Positions 33,544 to 42,493 of a stretch of 64,000 nt of DNA are shown in pieces (positions within the stretch are counted from its first letter, which is position 1; each line of letters starts with the position of its first letter). Source of the DNA: a bacterium (lineage in GTDB: Bacteria; Hydrothermota; Tepidihabitantia; SM23-42; JAOAFX01). The DNA lies in the NCBI GenBank assembly GCA_036382775.1, contig DASVHD010000032.1, forward strand, positions 1 through 64,000. The letters run 5' to 3'. A program made the translations under genes and the position numbers. Under the pieces are notes generated by a model that was not told where the DNA came from, made no database searches, and saw only the letters and a program-made list of their open reading frames with translations.

Positions 33544-35207
33544 TCGAGCGCGAACAGATCGAAGAGATCAAGCGGCAGACCGACATCGTGGACGTTATTT
33601 CGCAGTTCGTCCAGCTGAAGAAAGTGGGGAAGAACTACCGCGCGCTGTGCCCTTTCCACACGGAGAAGGCGCCTTCGTTCTACGTCAGCCCGGACAAGGG
33701 TATTTACTATTGTTTCGGGTGCAAGAAAGGCGGCAACGCGATCAGCTTCCTCATGGAGTATGAACACCTGGATTTTCCCGATGCCCTGCGCAGGCTGGCA
33801 AAGGCGGCCGGCATCGAGATCGACACTTCCAAAGGTCTTAAACACAAAGAATTATACGAAGTGAACGAACTCGCGTGCCAGTACTACTCCATGGTTTTGA
33901 CCAAAGAGATTGGGCGCCGGGGCATGAATTATTTGAACGAACGCAAGGCTAACCTTGAAAAACTAAAAGATTTCAGGCTGGGATACGCGCCGAGTTCGGG
34001 TCAGTTAGTGACCTACATGAAGCAGCAGAACGTCAGCGCTGACCGTCTTAATCAGGTCGGCCTTACCTCGTCGGGACGGGAGGTGTTCCATGACCGTATT
34101 ATTTTTCCGCTCATCAACCTGTCCGGACGCGTGATCGGTTTTGGCGGCCGCGGCATTGACGATTATATCCAGCCGAAATACCTTAACAGCCCGGAAACGC
34201 CGATATTCAGGAAAGGCGATAACCTATACGGGTTGTTCCAGGCGAAGGAAACGATGAGGCTCAAGAACGAGTCGATCCTGGTCGAAGGTTACTTCGATCT
34301 GCTCAGCCTATACCAGCACGGGATCAAGAACATATGCGCTCCGCTGGGAACGGCGCTGACCGAAAAGCAGGCCGTACTGATCTCGCGGTACGGGCATAAG
34401 GTTCACCTGCTGTTCGACGGCGATATGTCGGGGATAAAGGCCGCGCTACGCGCCATCGGCCTGTTGATCAACGCGCAGGTCGACGTGCACGTGGCATCGC
34501 TGCCTCGGGATACGGACCCTGATGATTACATCAAGAAACACGGCGCCGATAGTCTGAATACGCTGATCGGAGAATCGCCGGACTTTTTCCATTTTTATAA
34601 GAACGCGGTGAAGATCCAGACGGTCGAAGACGAGATAACGCTGATAAAGGATTTGATGCAGATCATCAACACGATCCAGGATCCGATCAGGTATGACCGT
34701 TACTTGAAACACATTGAAACAGTATTCAATCTGTCGCCAGAGACGATCAGGAAAACGGCGGCAAAAAAAGAAGCACCGGTCGGTCTAAGCGAAAGCCCGA
34801 AACCGATAAAAGCCACTGATGAAGAGCAAATGATGGCGATGATCATCAACAACCGAGAATATGCTGAAAAGATCAAGGACATATTAACCGAAAAGGATTT
34901 CAATAGTGAAAAAGTAAGGAAGCTTTTCAATCATATTATAAAGAACAAAGACGTTGGGATCGACAGCCTTTCCGGTGTGGTTGATGCCGATCTCGAACAC
35001 ACTATGATGGAACTTGTATTGAAAAAAGACGAACGTTTATCAGAAGAAGATTTCTTGAAAGCTGTAAAAAAATTTAAAAATAAAATAGAAAATAAACGGT
35101 TGACTTTCCTCATTGCTGAGGCAAATAAGAAGCACGATGACGATGAGGTCACACGATTACAAAAAGAACATAAGGAGCTTAGAAATAACGAAGGGGTGAC
35201 AAAGTGA
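33540..35207 (+). CDS. dnaG: DNA primase DnaG
   Basis: 555 aa; makes RNA primers at the replication fork. The CHC2 zinc finger has C37, H40, C58 and C61 ([26 protein letters not shown]). The catalytic TOPRIM core has [18 protein letters not shown] and [18 protein letters not shown]. The C-terminal helicase-binding part is short and diverged. ATGA overlap with mutS2 and a GTGA-type overlap with rpoD show a tightly coupled operon. Confidence 0.97.
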   Translation: MIEREQIEEIKRQTDIVDVISQFVQLKKVGKNYRALCPFHTEKAPSFYVSPDKGIYYCFGCKKGGNAISFLMEYEHLDFPDALRRLAKAAGIEIDTSKGLKHKELYEVNELACQYYSMVLTKEIGRRGMNYLNERKANLEKLKDFRLGYAPSSGQLVTYMKQQNVSADRLNQVGLTSSGREVFHDRIIFPLINLSGRVIGFGGRGIDDYIQPKYLNSPETPIFRKGDNLYGLFQAKETMRLKNESILVEGYFDLLSLYQHGIKNICAPLGTALTEKQAVLISRYGHKVHLLFDGDMSGIKAALRAIGLLINAQVDVHVASLPRDTDPDDYIKKHGADSLNTLIGESPDFFHFYKNAVKIQTVEDEITLIKDLMQIINTIQDPIRYDRYLKHIETVFNLSPETIRKTAAKKEAPVGLSESPKPIKATDEEQMMAMIINNREYAEKIKDILTEKDFNSEKVRKLFNHIIKNKDVGIDSLSGVVDADLEHTMMELVLKKDERLSEEDFLKAVKKFKNKIENKRLTFLIAEANKKHDDDEVTRLQKEHKELRNNEGVTK

Positions 35208-36772
35208 AATATTCCCAGGCAGTATTCGATAAGGCGAAGGAGAAGGGGAAGATAACAATTAATGAGATCAACAAGTTGATCCCGGATAATGTTTCGCCGG
35301 AAGAGATCGATGAAATACTTGATCTGCTCGCGCGGTACGGTATCAGTATCGTTCAGGAAGAAACAGCACCGGCAGTCAAACCGCAGCCAGTGGCCAAGGC
35401 GTCGGTAAAGCCTGACGAGCCGATCCGCGCGTATTTCCGCGAACTTGCGCGGTACGACCTGCTGACCAAGGATGAGGAATACGAGCTCGCGGTCAAGATC
35501 GAGACCGGTTACCGGATGATCGAGCGGCAGTTCCTGCCGTTCCCCTGTACGGTCCGGAAGCTGATCGAGGTCTGCAAGCAGGTGGAAGAAAGCCGCAAGA
35601 GCCTGGACCAGGTGTCGCGCGTCGAGATCGAAGCCATGATGGACAAACACGCATTCTGGGCAGAACGCCAGCGGTTCATCCGGCGCGTAAAATCGATCGA
35701 GAAAGATTATAATTCGCTCCTTAACCTGTACAAAAAAACACGGCACGAAAAGGCGAGAGCGCTGGAATGGAGAGTTTTCGAGAAAGAAGAACGGATATTG
35801 AGAAAACTCGCGATCCTATCGCTCCAGCACGGCGCCGTGAACAACGCGATCACGGCTTTTAAGGACAAGGCTGCGCGGCTCGAAAAAGTGGAAAAAACGA
35901 TTCCTAGATTGCGCAATGAAAGCGAGATCTCGCTCTTCGAGAAGGAAAGACGTGTGCTGTTCGGTGATCTCGGTCATGAGACAGAGCGGATCAAGGAATC
36001 GCTGAATATCGTGGACGCGTGGGAAGACCTGATCAACCGCGCGCGGCAGAGGATGATCGAGGGCAATATGCGTCTGGTCATTTCCATTGCCAAAAAATAC
36101 GTCAACCGTGGTCTGGAATTCGCCGACCTGGTCGGCGAGGGCAACAATGGTCTGATCAAGGCGGTAGAAAAATTCGATTACCGCAAGGGTTACAAGTTCT
36201 CCACATACGCAACATGGTGGATCCGGCAGGCGATCACTCGGGCGATCGGCGACCAGGCCCGGACCGTGCGCGTGCCCGCCCACATTCTCGACACCATGAA
36301 CAAGGTTGCCCGCGCGCAACGCGATATGATCCAGGATCTGGGCCGGGAGCCGACCGTTGAAGAGATCGCCGACCATCTTGACCTGCCAACCGACAAGGTC
36401 AGGATGGCACAGAACATATCGCTCATACCGATATCGCTCGACAAACCGATCGACGACGAGGAGTCGAGTTTTGTCGGTGATTTTATCAGCGACCCGATGG
36501 CGGATTCGCCGTCGCGCAGAGCCGCGATCTCGATCCTCAAAGACCGTTTCAGCGACGTGCTGAGGGATTTGCCAAAAAGAGAGGAAAAGATCATCCGGCT
36601 GCGTTTTGGCCTGAACGACGGCTTGCCCCGGACGCTCGAGGAAGTCGGGAGAATGTTTAACATCACAAGGGAACGCGTGCGTCAGATCGAAGCCAAGGCG
36701 TTGCGTAAACTAAGACACCCGACGCGCATTCGCAAGCTCCAGATGTTCAAGGATTTGATAGAAATGGAATGA
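35204..36772 (+). CDS. rpoD: Primary sigma factor RpoD (sigma-70)
   Basis: 522 aa, starting with GTG at 35204 after AAGGGGTGAC. Region 1.1 is at residues 1-55; region 1.2 is [20 protein letters not shown]. Region 2 has [20 protein letters not shown], then [20 protein letters not shown] and [20 protein letters not shown]. Region 3 has [20 protein letters not shown]. Region 4 has [20 protein letters not shown] and [17 protein letters not shown] spacer of about 190 residues separates 1.2 from 2. It would recognise the TTGACA/TATAAT promoters found in this window. Confidence 0.97.
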   Translation: MKYSQAVFDKAKEKGKITINEINKLIPDNVSPEEIDEILDLLARYGISIVQEETAPAVKPQPVAKASVKPDEPIRAYFRELARYDLLTKDEEYELAVKIETGYRMIERQFLPFPCTVRKLIEVCKQVEESRKSLDQVSRVEIEAMMDKHAFWAERQRFIRRVKSIEKDYNSLLNLYKKTRHEKARALEWRVFEKEERILRKLAILSLQHGAVNNAITAFKDKAARLEKVEKTIPRLRNESEISLFEKERRVLFGDLGHETERIKESLNIVDAWEDLINRARQRMIEGNMRLVISIAKKYVNRGLEFADLVGEGNNGLIKAVEKFDYRKGYKFSTYATWWIRQAITRAIGDQARTVRVPAHILDTMNKVARAQRDMIQDLGREPTVEEIADHLDLPTDKVRMAQNISLIPISLDKPIDDEESSFVGDFISDPMADSPSRRAAISILKDRFSDVLRDLPKREEKIIRLRFGLNDGLPRTLEEVGRMFNITRERVRQIEAKALRKLRHPTRIRKLQMFKDLIEME

Positions 36773-36844
36773 ACTTCATGTAATGCCAAATATCAAATGT
36801 CAAATACCAAATGAATTTCAAATTACAATTCCTAAAACTGGATA
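36773..36844 (+). repeat. CAAATACCAAATG-type AT-rich repeat
   Basis: Contains CAAATACCAAATGAAT, also found exactly inside the gene at 24569-25549. No promoter or SD is clear before the following gene. Confidence 0.55.
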
Positions 36845-38263
36845 ATGGGCAATAATCATTACGATACTATAATCATCGGCGCCGGGTCGGCCGGCTATCC
36901 ATGCGCGATCAGGCTGGGACAGCTTGGCAAGAAAGTGCTCGTCATCGAGGAGAAAGAACTCGGGGGAGTGTGCTTGAACCGGGGCTGCATTCCAACAAAG
37001 GCGCTGAGTTTCGCGGCTGAAATGAAAGACAACCTGAAAAAAGCCAGGATCATGGGCTACCGGATAGATGATCAGGGATTAGACCTGGCGGTCCTGCGCG
37101 ACTGGAAGGATAGTGTCGTGCAAAGGCTGCGCAGCGGTGTTATTTATCTTTTCAAGCAAAACAACGTGGAAGTTAAAAACGGCAAAGCGCAGATCCTTTC
37201 CGAACACAAAGTTGAATGCGCGATCAAAGATGGCGAAGGCAGCGGCACCGCGGCTGTTTTTGAAGCTGAAAATATCGTTGTCGCCACGGGCACCGAGATC
37301 ATGCCCCTGCCCGGGCTTGATTTTGACCATAAGTTTATTATTGATACTGACGACGCGCTGGAGCTGAAGGAAATACCGGGACGACTGCTCGTCGTGGGCG
37401 CGGGCGCGAGCGGGCTTGAGCTCAGCAGCATTTACAGCCGCCTGGGTTCGAAGGTAGCGGTCGTGGAGATCATGGAGCAGATCCTGCCGGGCATGGAACA
37501 TGAGCTCTGTGGACAGCTTTTTAAAATCTTAAAAAAGTCAGGGATCGAGATCTTTTTGAATTCCCGGGTCAGCGGTTATGAAATGATAGGGACTGGCGAT
37601 GAAGGACTCGTGGCGACGATTAAAAAAGTCGATGGCGAAACGAAAATGACCTTTGACAAGATCCTGGTGACCGTGGGCAGGAGACCGGTGGATCACGCGC
37701 TTAAAAAATTCGGCCTTGCGACGGACAAAAAAGGGTATTTGACGGTTGATGGATCTTTGCGGACCAGCGTCAAGAATATCTACGCCATTGGCGATATGAT
37801 CGGACCGCCGCTGCTCGCGCACAAGGCCACCAAGCAGGGGGTTGTGTGCGCCGAGATACTCGGCGGAGAAAGAGCAAAATTTGAACCGCGCAAGGTTCCT
37901 TCGTGCGTTTTCACCATCCCGCCGCTGTCGACGGTCGGCATGACCGAGAATGAAGCAGTGGCCAAGGGATTGAAAATAAAGATCGGTCGCTTCCCGTACC
38001 GCGCTTCAGGCAAAGCCCTGGCAATGGGAGAGACCGAGGGACTGGTCAAGATCATCGGTGACGAGAAAGACCGCCTGATCGGGCTGCATATCCTTGGCGC
38101 CGAGTCGCCGAGCCTGATCGCCGGAGGCATGCTTGAGGTCGAGCAGAGCGTTCCGATCCGTGACCTTACCGAGATCATCTATCCGCACCCGACCTTGACC
38201 GAGATCATCGGCGAAGCCGCAGAAAACTACTTCAAAAAAGCCACGCATATAGCCAATAAATAA
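36845..38263 (+). CDS. lpdA: Dihydrolipoyl dehydrogenase (E3)
   Basis: 472 aa flavoprotein disulfide reductase. FAD-binding IIIGAGSAGYPCAIRLGQLG is at the N-terminus. The redox-active disulfide C43-LNRG-C48 (GGVCLNRGCIPTKAL) is intact. NAD-binding LLVVGAGASGLELSSIYSRL follows, and the C-terminal catalytic His-Glu is in YPHPTLTEIIGEAAENYF. It reoxidises dihydrolipoamide of 2-oxoacid dehydrogenase or glycine-cleavage complexes. No E1/E2 genes are in view, but its position before acyl-CoA dehydrogenases fits branched-chain 2-oxoacid oxidation (inference). It may still be read from the rpoD operon. Confidence 0.93.
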   Translation: MGNNHYDTIIIGAGSAGYPCAIRLGQLGKKVLVIEEKELGGVCLNRGCIPTKALSFAAEMKDNLKKARIMGYRIDDQGLDLAVLRDWKDSVVQRLRSGVIYLFKQNNVEVKNGKAQILSEHKVECAIKDGEGSGTAAVFEAENIVVATGTEIMPLPGLDFDHKFIIDTDDALELKEIPGRLLVVGAGASGLELSSIYSRLGSKVAVVEIMEQILPGMEHELCGQLFKILKKSGIEIFLNSRVSGYEMIGTGDEGLVATIKKVDGETKMTFDKILVTVGRRPVDHALKKFGLATDKKGYLTVDGSLRTSVKNIYAIGDMIGPPLLAHKATKQGVVCAEILGGERAKFEPRKVPSCVFTIPPLSTVGMTENEAVAKGLKIKIGRFPYRASGKALAMGETEGLVKIIGDEKDRLIGLHILGAESPSLIAGGMLEVEQSVPIRDLTEIIYPHPTLTEIIGEAAENYFKKATHIANK

Positions 38264-38358
38264 AACGCATTTTCATTCGGCATTCGTTCCATTCATCACG
38301 GAAATCAGCCATTTTATCGCAGTAATCGATACAAAAGGACTAATCCTTTCGTATTGTA

Positions 38359-38386
38359 TTGACTTCCATCCTTAATAGTATATAAT
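38359..38386 (+). promoter_or_regulatory. Sigma-70-type promoter of the acyl-CoA catabolism block
   Basis: TTGACT (38359-38364), 16-bp spacer, TATAAT (38381-38386). Predicted start about 38393, leader about 240 nt. Confidence 0.82.
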
Positions 38387-38393
38387 ATTAGGT

Positions 38394-38443
38394 TGCGCAT
38401 CCTAAAAAAAGCCAACATTTTATGGTCAATGCGCACTTTTTTT
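38394..38443 (+). terminator. Possible leader attenuator
   Basis: TGCGCAT (38394-38400) pairs with ATGCGCA (38429-38435), followed by C and seven T. It begins at the predicted transcript start, so it could stop transcription early. The long loop (28 nt) makes it weaker than a classical terminator. Confidence 0.4.
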
Positions 38444-38632
38444 ATCAAAAACAGCGTAATTGACAAGGGCGGTAGCTTACTTGTTTGCCTTAAAAGGCAC
38501 ACTAATATAGATTACAGTGATTAAAATCGGTGATTACCGTGATACCAGACCAGACAATATACAAACATACACTATTCGTTAATTACCAATTACCAATAGC
38601 CAATTACTTTTTTATGCAATGATGGAGGTATT

Positions 38633-39736
38633 ATGCCATTGATAACACTGGATAATGAACAGAAGATGATCATGAGCGAAGTAAGAAAATTCGCAATTTC
38701 TTCACTTGAACCGATTTCTTCAGATATTGACAAAAAAGCCGTAATTTCGGATGAAATATTCAAAAAACTCAATGATCTTGGTTTGTTGTATCCGATTATA
38801 CCCGCACAATACAACGGCGCAGGAATGAACGCGACAAGCCTTTGCATTATTGTCGAGGAGATATCCAAATCGCTCGCTTCCTTAGGCGCGATACTGGTCG
38901 TTAACAACAGTATCTGCGCTTTTTTTATTGACCAATGTGCCGGGGATAGTCAGAAAAAGAAGTACTTTGACCTGATGAATTCCGGAAAGATAATGGGTTA
39001 TATCATGGAACCCCAGGTCGATCCGTCAGGGGCAGACGCATCCATTGATAACGCGGGTGTGATATCTGGCAAAAGGAATTTCGCTTTGAATGCTTTGTAT
39101 GCCGACAGCATGTTTATTCCTTTTACCGGCAAAGAGGGCGTGGTTGCTGCTATCTTCAATAAGAAAGACAGGGGCGTTAGACTGTCCCGGATAGATCTGC
39201 TGGGTTTGAACGCGGCCGGTATTATGAGTGCCGAATTCATGGGATTGTCAGTGAATCCTGAAGCGCAAATAAAGCCGTCAGCTGCAAAAGCAGCCAGTCA
39301 CTTCACCGCTTTTGCGCAGCTTGGGTTTTCCGCGGTCCTCCTTGGTATCAGTCAGGCCGGATTGGACGCCGCGGTAAAATATTCGAAGGAGCGCAAGCAG
39401 TTCGGTCGTGCGATCTGTGAATTTTACATGGTCCAGGAAATGCTGGTTAATATGAAAGTTCGGATCGAAGCAGCGCGAAACCTTGTGTACGATGCGGCGT
39501 TCAAGTACGACCACAAGGAGGATTTCACGCTGGCATCCATGCTGTGCTTTATTCACGCGTGCGATACCGCAGTATACTGTGGCCTGAATGCGATACAAGT
39601 GCACGGCGGCTACGGCTATACCAAAGACTATCCAGTGGAACGATACCTGAGGGATGCCAAAACTATTCAGAATATCGCAGGAGTGCAGTATACGGTCAAG
39701 GAGCAGGTGGCGCGGGATTTACTTGGAAAATCTTAG
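38633..39736 (+). CDS. Acyl-CoA dehydrogenase paralogue lacking the catalytic glutamate
   Basis: 367 aa with the overall acyl-CoA dehydrogenase fold (LYPIIPAQYNGAGMNATSLC, AVKYSKERKQFGRAICEFYM, IQVHGGYGYTKDYPVERYLR). Two hallmarks are broken. The base Glu of the EGTSEIQ motif is Ala (A349, in NIAGVQYTV), and the TEPNAGSDAA motif reads MEPQVDPSGADA. The alternative base position of isovaleryl-CoA dehydrogenase is also not Glu by my alignment. It is either inactive alone or a partner subunit for the canonical enzyme encoded 147 bp downstream, as in two-subunit dehydrogenases of actinobacterial steroid degradation (inference). SD GGAGGT. Confidence 0.85.
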   Translation: MPLITLDNEQKMIMSEVRKFAISSLEPISSDIDKKAVISDEIFKKLNDLGLLYPIIPAQYNGAGMNATSLCIIVEEISKSLASLGAILVVNNSICAFFIDQCAGDSQKKKYFDLMNSGKIMGYIMEPQVDPSGADASIDNAGVISGKRNFALNALYADSMFIPFTGKEGVVAAIFNKKDRGVRLSRIDLLGLNAAGIMSAEFMGLSVNPEAQIKPSAAKAASHFTAFAQLGFSAVLLGISQAGLDAAVKYSKERKQFGRAICEFYMVQEMLVNMKVRIEAARNLVYDAAFKYDHKEDFTLASMLCFIHACDTAVYCGLNAIQVHGGYGYTKDYPVERYLRDAKTIQNIAGVQYTVKEQVARDLLGKS

Positions 39737-39883
39737 GATTTTCCTGATGACAGTGATAAGAGGATAAAAATTGATCACTCCGTTCTGCATCATGAAAGTC
39801 ATAAATGATGAAACAGGACGCAGAAATCAGCGCCGTGATTGCAAGAAAAATTTCGGTGATAAAGAAAATAAAAGGGAGCTGAC

Positions 39884-41026
39884 ATGTCGATGTTCTTGAA
39901 CGAAGCGCATAAAAAATTTAGAGAAAAGATAATAGCGTTCGCGCAGAACGAGGTCCGTCCCCGCGCGAAAGAGATCGACCAGAAAAGCGAATTTCCCGCC
40001 GACCTGGTAAAGCGGATGGCCGAGCTGCAACTGCTTGCCCTGTACGTGCCGAAGGAATACGGCGGCGCCGGACTGGACGTGACATCGTACGCGATCGCGG
40101 TCGAGGAGATCGGTCGGGTGTGCGGTTCCACCGGGATATTTCTCGCCGCGCATTCGTCGCTTGGCGTGTTCCCGGTCTGGTATGCCGGTACCGAGGAGCA
40201 GAAGCAGAAGTGGCTCATACCGCTCGCCCGGGGTGAAAAGATCGGATCCTTCGGTTTGACCGAGCCCAACGCCGGTTCGGATGCGGCCGGTACCCAGACC
40301 ACGGCAAAATTGGTCGGCGACAAATACGTTATCAACGGCGCCAAGCGGTTCATCACTTCCGGGCACGTGGCCGACGTGCTGATCATAACCGCGACCAAGG
40401 ATCCTAAACTCGGGTACAACGGCATATCGGCGTTCATCGTGGAAAAAGGTATGACCGGGTTTTCCTGCGGAAAAGAAGAAGACAAGATGGGTCTGCGCGG
40501 TTCGATTACTTCGGAGTTGAGCTTTGAGGACTGCGCGGTGCCAAAAGATAATTTGTTGGGCAACGAAGGCGACGGGTTCAGGATCTTCATGGAGACGCTC
40601 GACGGAGGAAGGATCTCGATCGGCGCGCTCGCGCTGGGAATAGGCCAGGGCGCTCTCGATTCGGTCTTGGAGTTCGTGAACAAGGGCACCAAGGGCGGCA
40701 AACCGCTGAGCAAGTTCCAGCAGTACCAATCCGTGATCGCCGAGATCGCGACGGAGATCGAGGCGGCGCGACTGTTGGTTTACCAGGCCGCCTATCTCAA
40801 GGATAACGGGCAGCCTTACGTCAAGGAGTCGGCAATGGCCAAATACTATGCATCGACTGCCGGCATGAAAGCGACCAGTTTAGCCATTGACGTGCACGGC
40901 GCGCTGGGTATCACTAAAGAATACCCGGTCGAGCGGTACTTGCGAGATGAGAAATTAATGGAGATCGGCGAAGGCACAAGCGAGATCCAGAAGATCGTCA
41001 TCGCGAGGCAGATGCTGGAGAAATGA
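39884..41026 (+). CDS. Acyl-CoA dehydrogenase
   Basis: 380 aa, complete FAD enzyme: YVPKEYGGAGLDVTSYAIAV, then SFGLTEPNAGSDAAGTQTTA and GTSEIQKIVIAR with catalytic Glu363. It oxidises a short or branched acyl-CoA to the enoyl-CoA and passes electrons to ETF, encoded downstream. The exact chain length cannot be read by eye. SD GGGAG before ATG (MSMFLNEAHKKFREK). A GATGACAGTGAT box lies upstream at 39746. Confidence 0.93.
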   Translation: MSMFLNEAHKKFREKIIAFAQNEVRPRAKEIDQKSEFPADLVKRMAELQLLALYVPKEYGGAGLDVTSYAIAVEEIGRVCGSTGIFLAAHSSLGVFPVWYAGTEEQKQKWLIPLARGEKIGSFGLTEPNAGSDAAGTQTTAKLVGDKYVINGAKRFITSGHVADVLIITATKDPKLGYNGISAFIVEKGMTGFSCGKEEDKMGLRGSITSELSFEDCAVPKDNLLGNEGDGFRIFMETLDGGRISIGALALGIGQGALDSVLEFVNKGTKGGKPLSKFQQYQSVIAEIATEIEAARLLVYQAAYLKDNGQPYVKESAMAKYYASTAGMKATSLAIDVHGALGITKEYPVERYLRDEKLMEIGEGTSEIQKIVIARQMLEK

Positions 41027-41113
41027 TACTGGTTAAAAGGTTAAATAATTAAATGGTTAAATATTCAACCATTCACCAATTACCAATGTAAATTTTCTGT
41101 GGAAGGAGGTATA

Positions 41114-42256
41114 ATGGATTTTGATTTGACCAAAGACCAGAAAATGCTGCAGGATCAGGTGAAGAAATTCGCGGACGCGGAGATAGCGCCATTGGCGGCT
41201 GAGATCGATATCTCGCGGGAGTTCCCGTGGAAATCAATAAAGAAAATGGCGAACCTGGGATTGCTGGGGATCGTTGTTCCGGAGAAATACGGCGGCGCGG
41301 GTTTTGACTTTGTGTCCCTGGCGATCGCGATCGAGGAGATCTCCAGGGTTTGTTCGTCCACCGGCGTGATCGTAGCAGTGAATAATTCGCTGACCACATA
41401 TCCGATACTGCAGTTCGGTAGCGAAGAGCAAAAAATGAAATACCTGCCGCCTTTGTGCGACGGGTCAAAGCTGGGCGCTTTTGCGCTGACCGAACCCAAT
41501 GCTGGATCTGATGCCGCGGCGATCGAAACCATGGCCCGCCTTGAAGGCGACAACTACATCCTGAACGGAACAAAGAGGTTCATCACCAATGGCACTGAAG
41601 CGACTATTTTCGTGGTCTTTGCCGTAACGAACAAGGAATTGAAGCATAAAGGCATCAGCGCGTTCATCGTAGAAAAAGGCATGCCCGGGTTCACCGCCGG
41701 AAAGCATGAAGATCTGATGGGTATCAGAGCGACCGGCAATTGCGAGCTGACATTCGAGGACTGCAAAGTACCAAAAGCGAACCTGCTCGGTAAGGAAGGC
41801 GACGGGTTTAAGATCAGCATGAACACGATCGATGTTTCGCGGGTCGATATCGGAGCTCAGGCAGTTGGCGTCGCCCAGGGTGCGTTGGACGCCGCGGTGA
41901 AATATTCAAAAGAGCGCAAGACGTTCGGTGTGCCCATATGCAACCACGAAATGGTACAGTCAATGCTTGCCGAGATGGCGACCAAGATCCAGGCAGCGCG
42001 CTTGCTGGTGTACTTCGCTGGTCAGTGCAAGGACAAGGGCATGCCCAGGTTCTCGAAAGAGTCGGCCATGGCAAAATATTATGCCGCCGATATCGCGGTT
42101 GAAGTGACGAGGATGGCGGTTCAGATCCACGGCGGTTATGGTTTTTCCAAAGAATACGCCGTTGAGAGAATGTATCGCGACGCCAAGATCCTCGAACTTT
42201 ATGAGGGAACCCGCGAGATCCAGAAGATCGTGATCGCGAGAGAGTTGACAAGATAA
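41114..42256 (+). CDS. Acyl-CoA dehydrogenase (short-chain/butyryl type)
   Basis: 380 aa from the ATG at 41114 (MDFDLTKDQKMLQDQ), chosen because AAGGAGG lies just upstream and inside the longer frame. Motifs intact: GIVVPEKYGGAGFDFVSLAI, FALTEPNAGSDAAAIETMAR, ELYEGTREIQKIVIAREL with catalytic Glu364. It resembles butyryl- and short-branched-chain dehydrogenases. It is adjacent to etfB/etfA (its electron acceptor) and upstream of an isobutyryl-CoA-mutase-like gene, consistent with C4 acyl-CoA metabolism. A composite repeat follows. Confidence 0.94.
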   Translation: MDFDLTKDQKMLQDQVKKFADAEIAPLAAEIDISREFPWKSIKKMANLGLLGIVVPEKYGGAGFDFVSLAIAIEEISRVCSSTGVIVAVNNSLTTYPILQFGSEEQKMKYLPPLCDGSKLGAFALTEPNAGSDAAAIETMARLEGDNYILNGTKRFITNGTEATIFVVFAVTNKELKHKGISAFIVEKGMPGFTAGKHEDLMGIRATGNCELTFEDCKVPKANLLGKEGDGFKISMNTIDVSRVDIGAQAVGVAQGALDAAVKYSKERKTFGVPICNHEMVQSMLAEMATKIQAARLLVYFAGQCKDKGMPRFSKESAMAKYYAADIAVEVTRMAVQIHGGYGFSKEYAVERMYRDAKILELYEGTREIQKIVIARELTR

Positions 42257-42478
42257 AACCTAAGCACTAAATCCTAAACTCTAAACTCTAAACAATTTCA
42301 AATGACCAAAATCCAAAATTCAAAAGATATCCCCCCCACCTTAATCCTCCCCCTCGAGGGGGGAGGGAATGGGAGAGGGTGTGTTTGGGATTTAGAATTT
42401 TGATTTTGTTTATGTTTCATGCTGAGGATTCGACACGAAGCGGGATTTAGATATTGGGATTTCGAATTTTCCACTGAA
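42257..42478. repeat. Composite intergenic repeat, copy 1
   Basis: About 220 bp: AAGCACTAAATCCTAAACTC arm, a CCTCCCCCTCGAGGGGGG core hairpin, then TTTATGTTTCATGCTGAGGA and TTCGACACGAAGCGGGATTT. Nearly the same as 43274-43485. It ends just before the SD of etfB. Confidence 0.88.
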
Positions 42479-42493
42479 GGAGGTTTTTTGAGC

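Larger units (their letters stand above)
38264..38632. other. Control region before the first acyl-CoA dehydrogenase gene
   Basis: 369 bp without a gene. It holds a consensus promoter (38359-38386), a long-loop hairpin with T-run (38394-38443), two GATTACAGTGAT-type boxes 22 bp apart (38510, 38532), an AATTACCAATTACCAATA tract and the SD GGAGGT. The layout repeats that of the rpsU leader. Confidence 0.75.

Noticed and set aside
42331-42380. C-run/G-run hairpins as transcription terminators
   Set aside because: No T-run follows, and related copies sit inside open coding sequences (15621, 28519).
42419-42493. Earlier start for etfB
   Set aside because: These codons lie in a composite repeat; the SD and the MNIIVCIKRV start at 42494 are family-typical.
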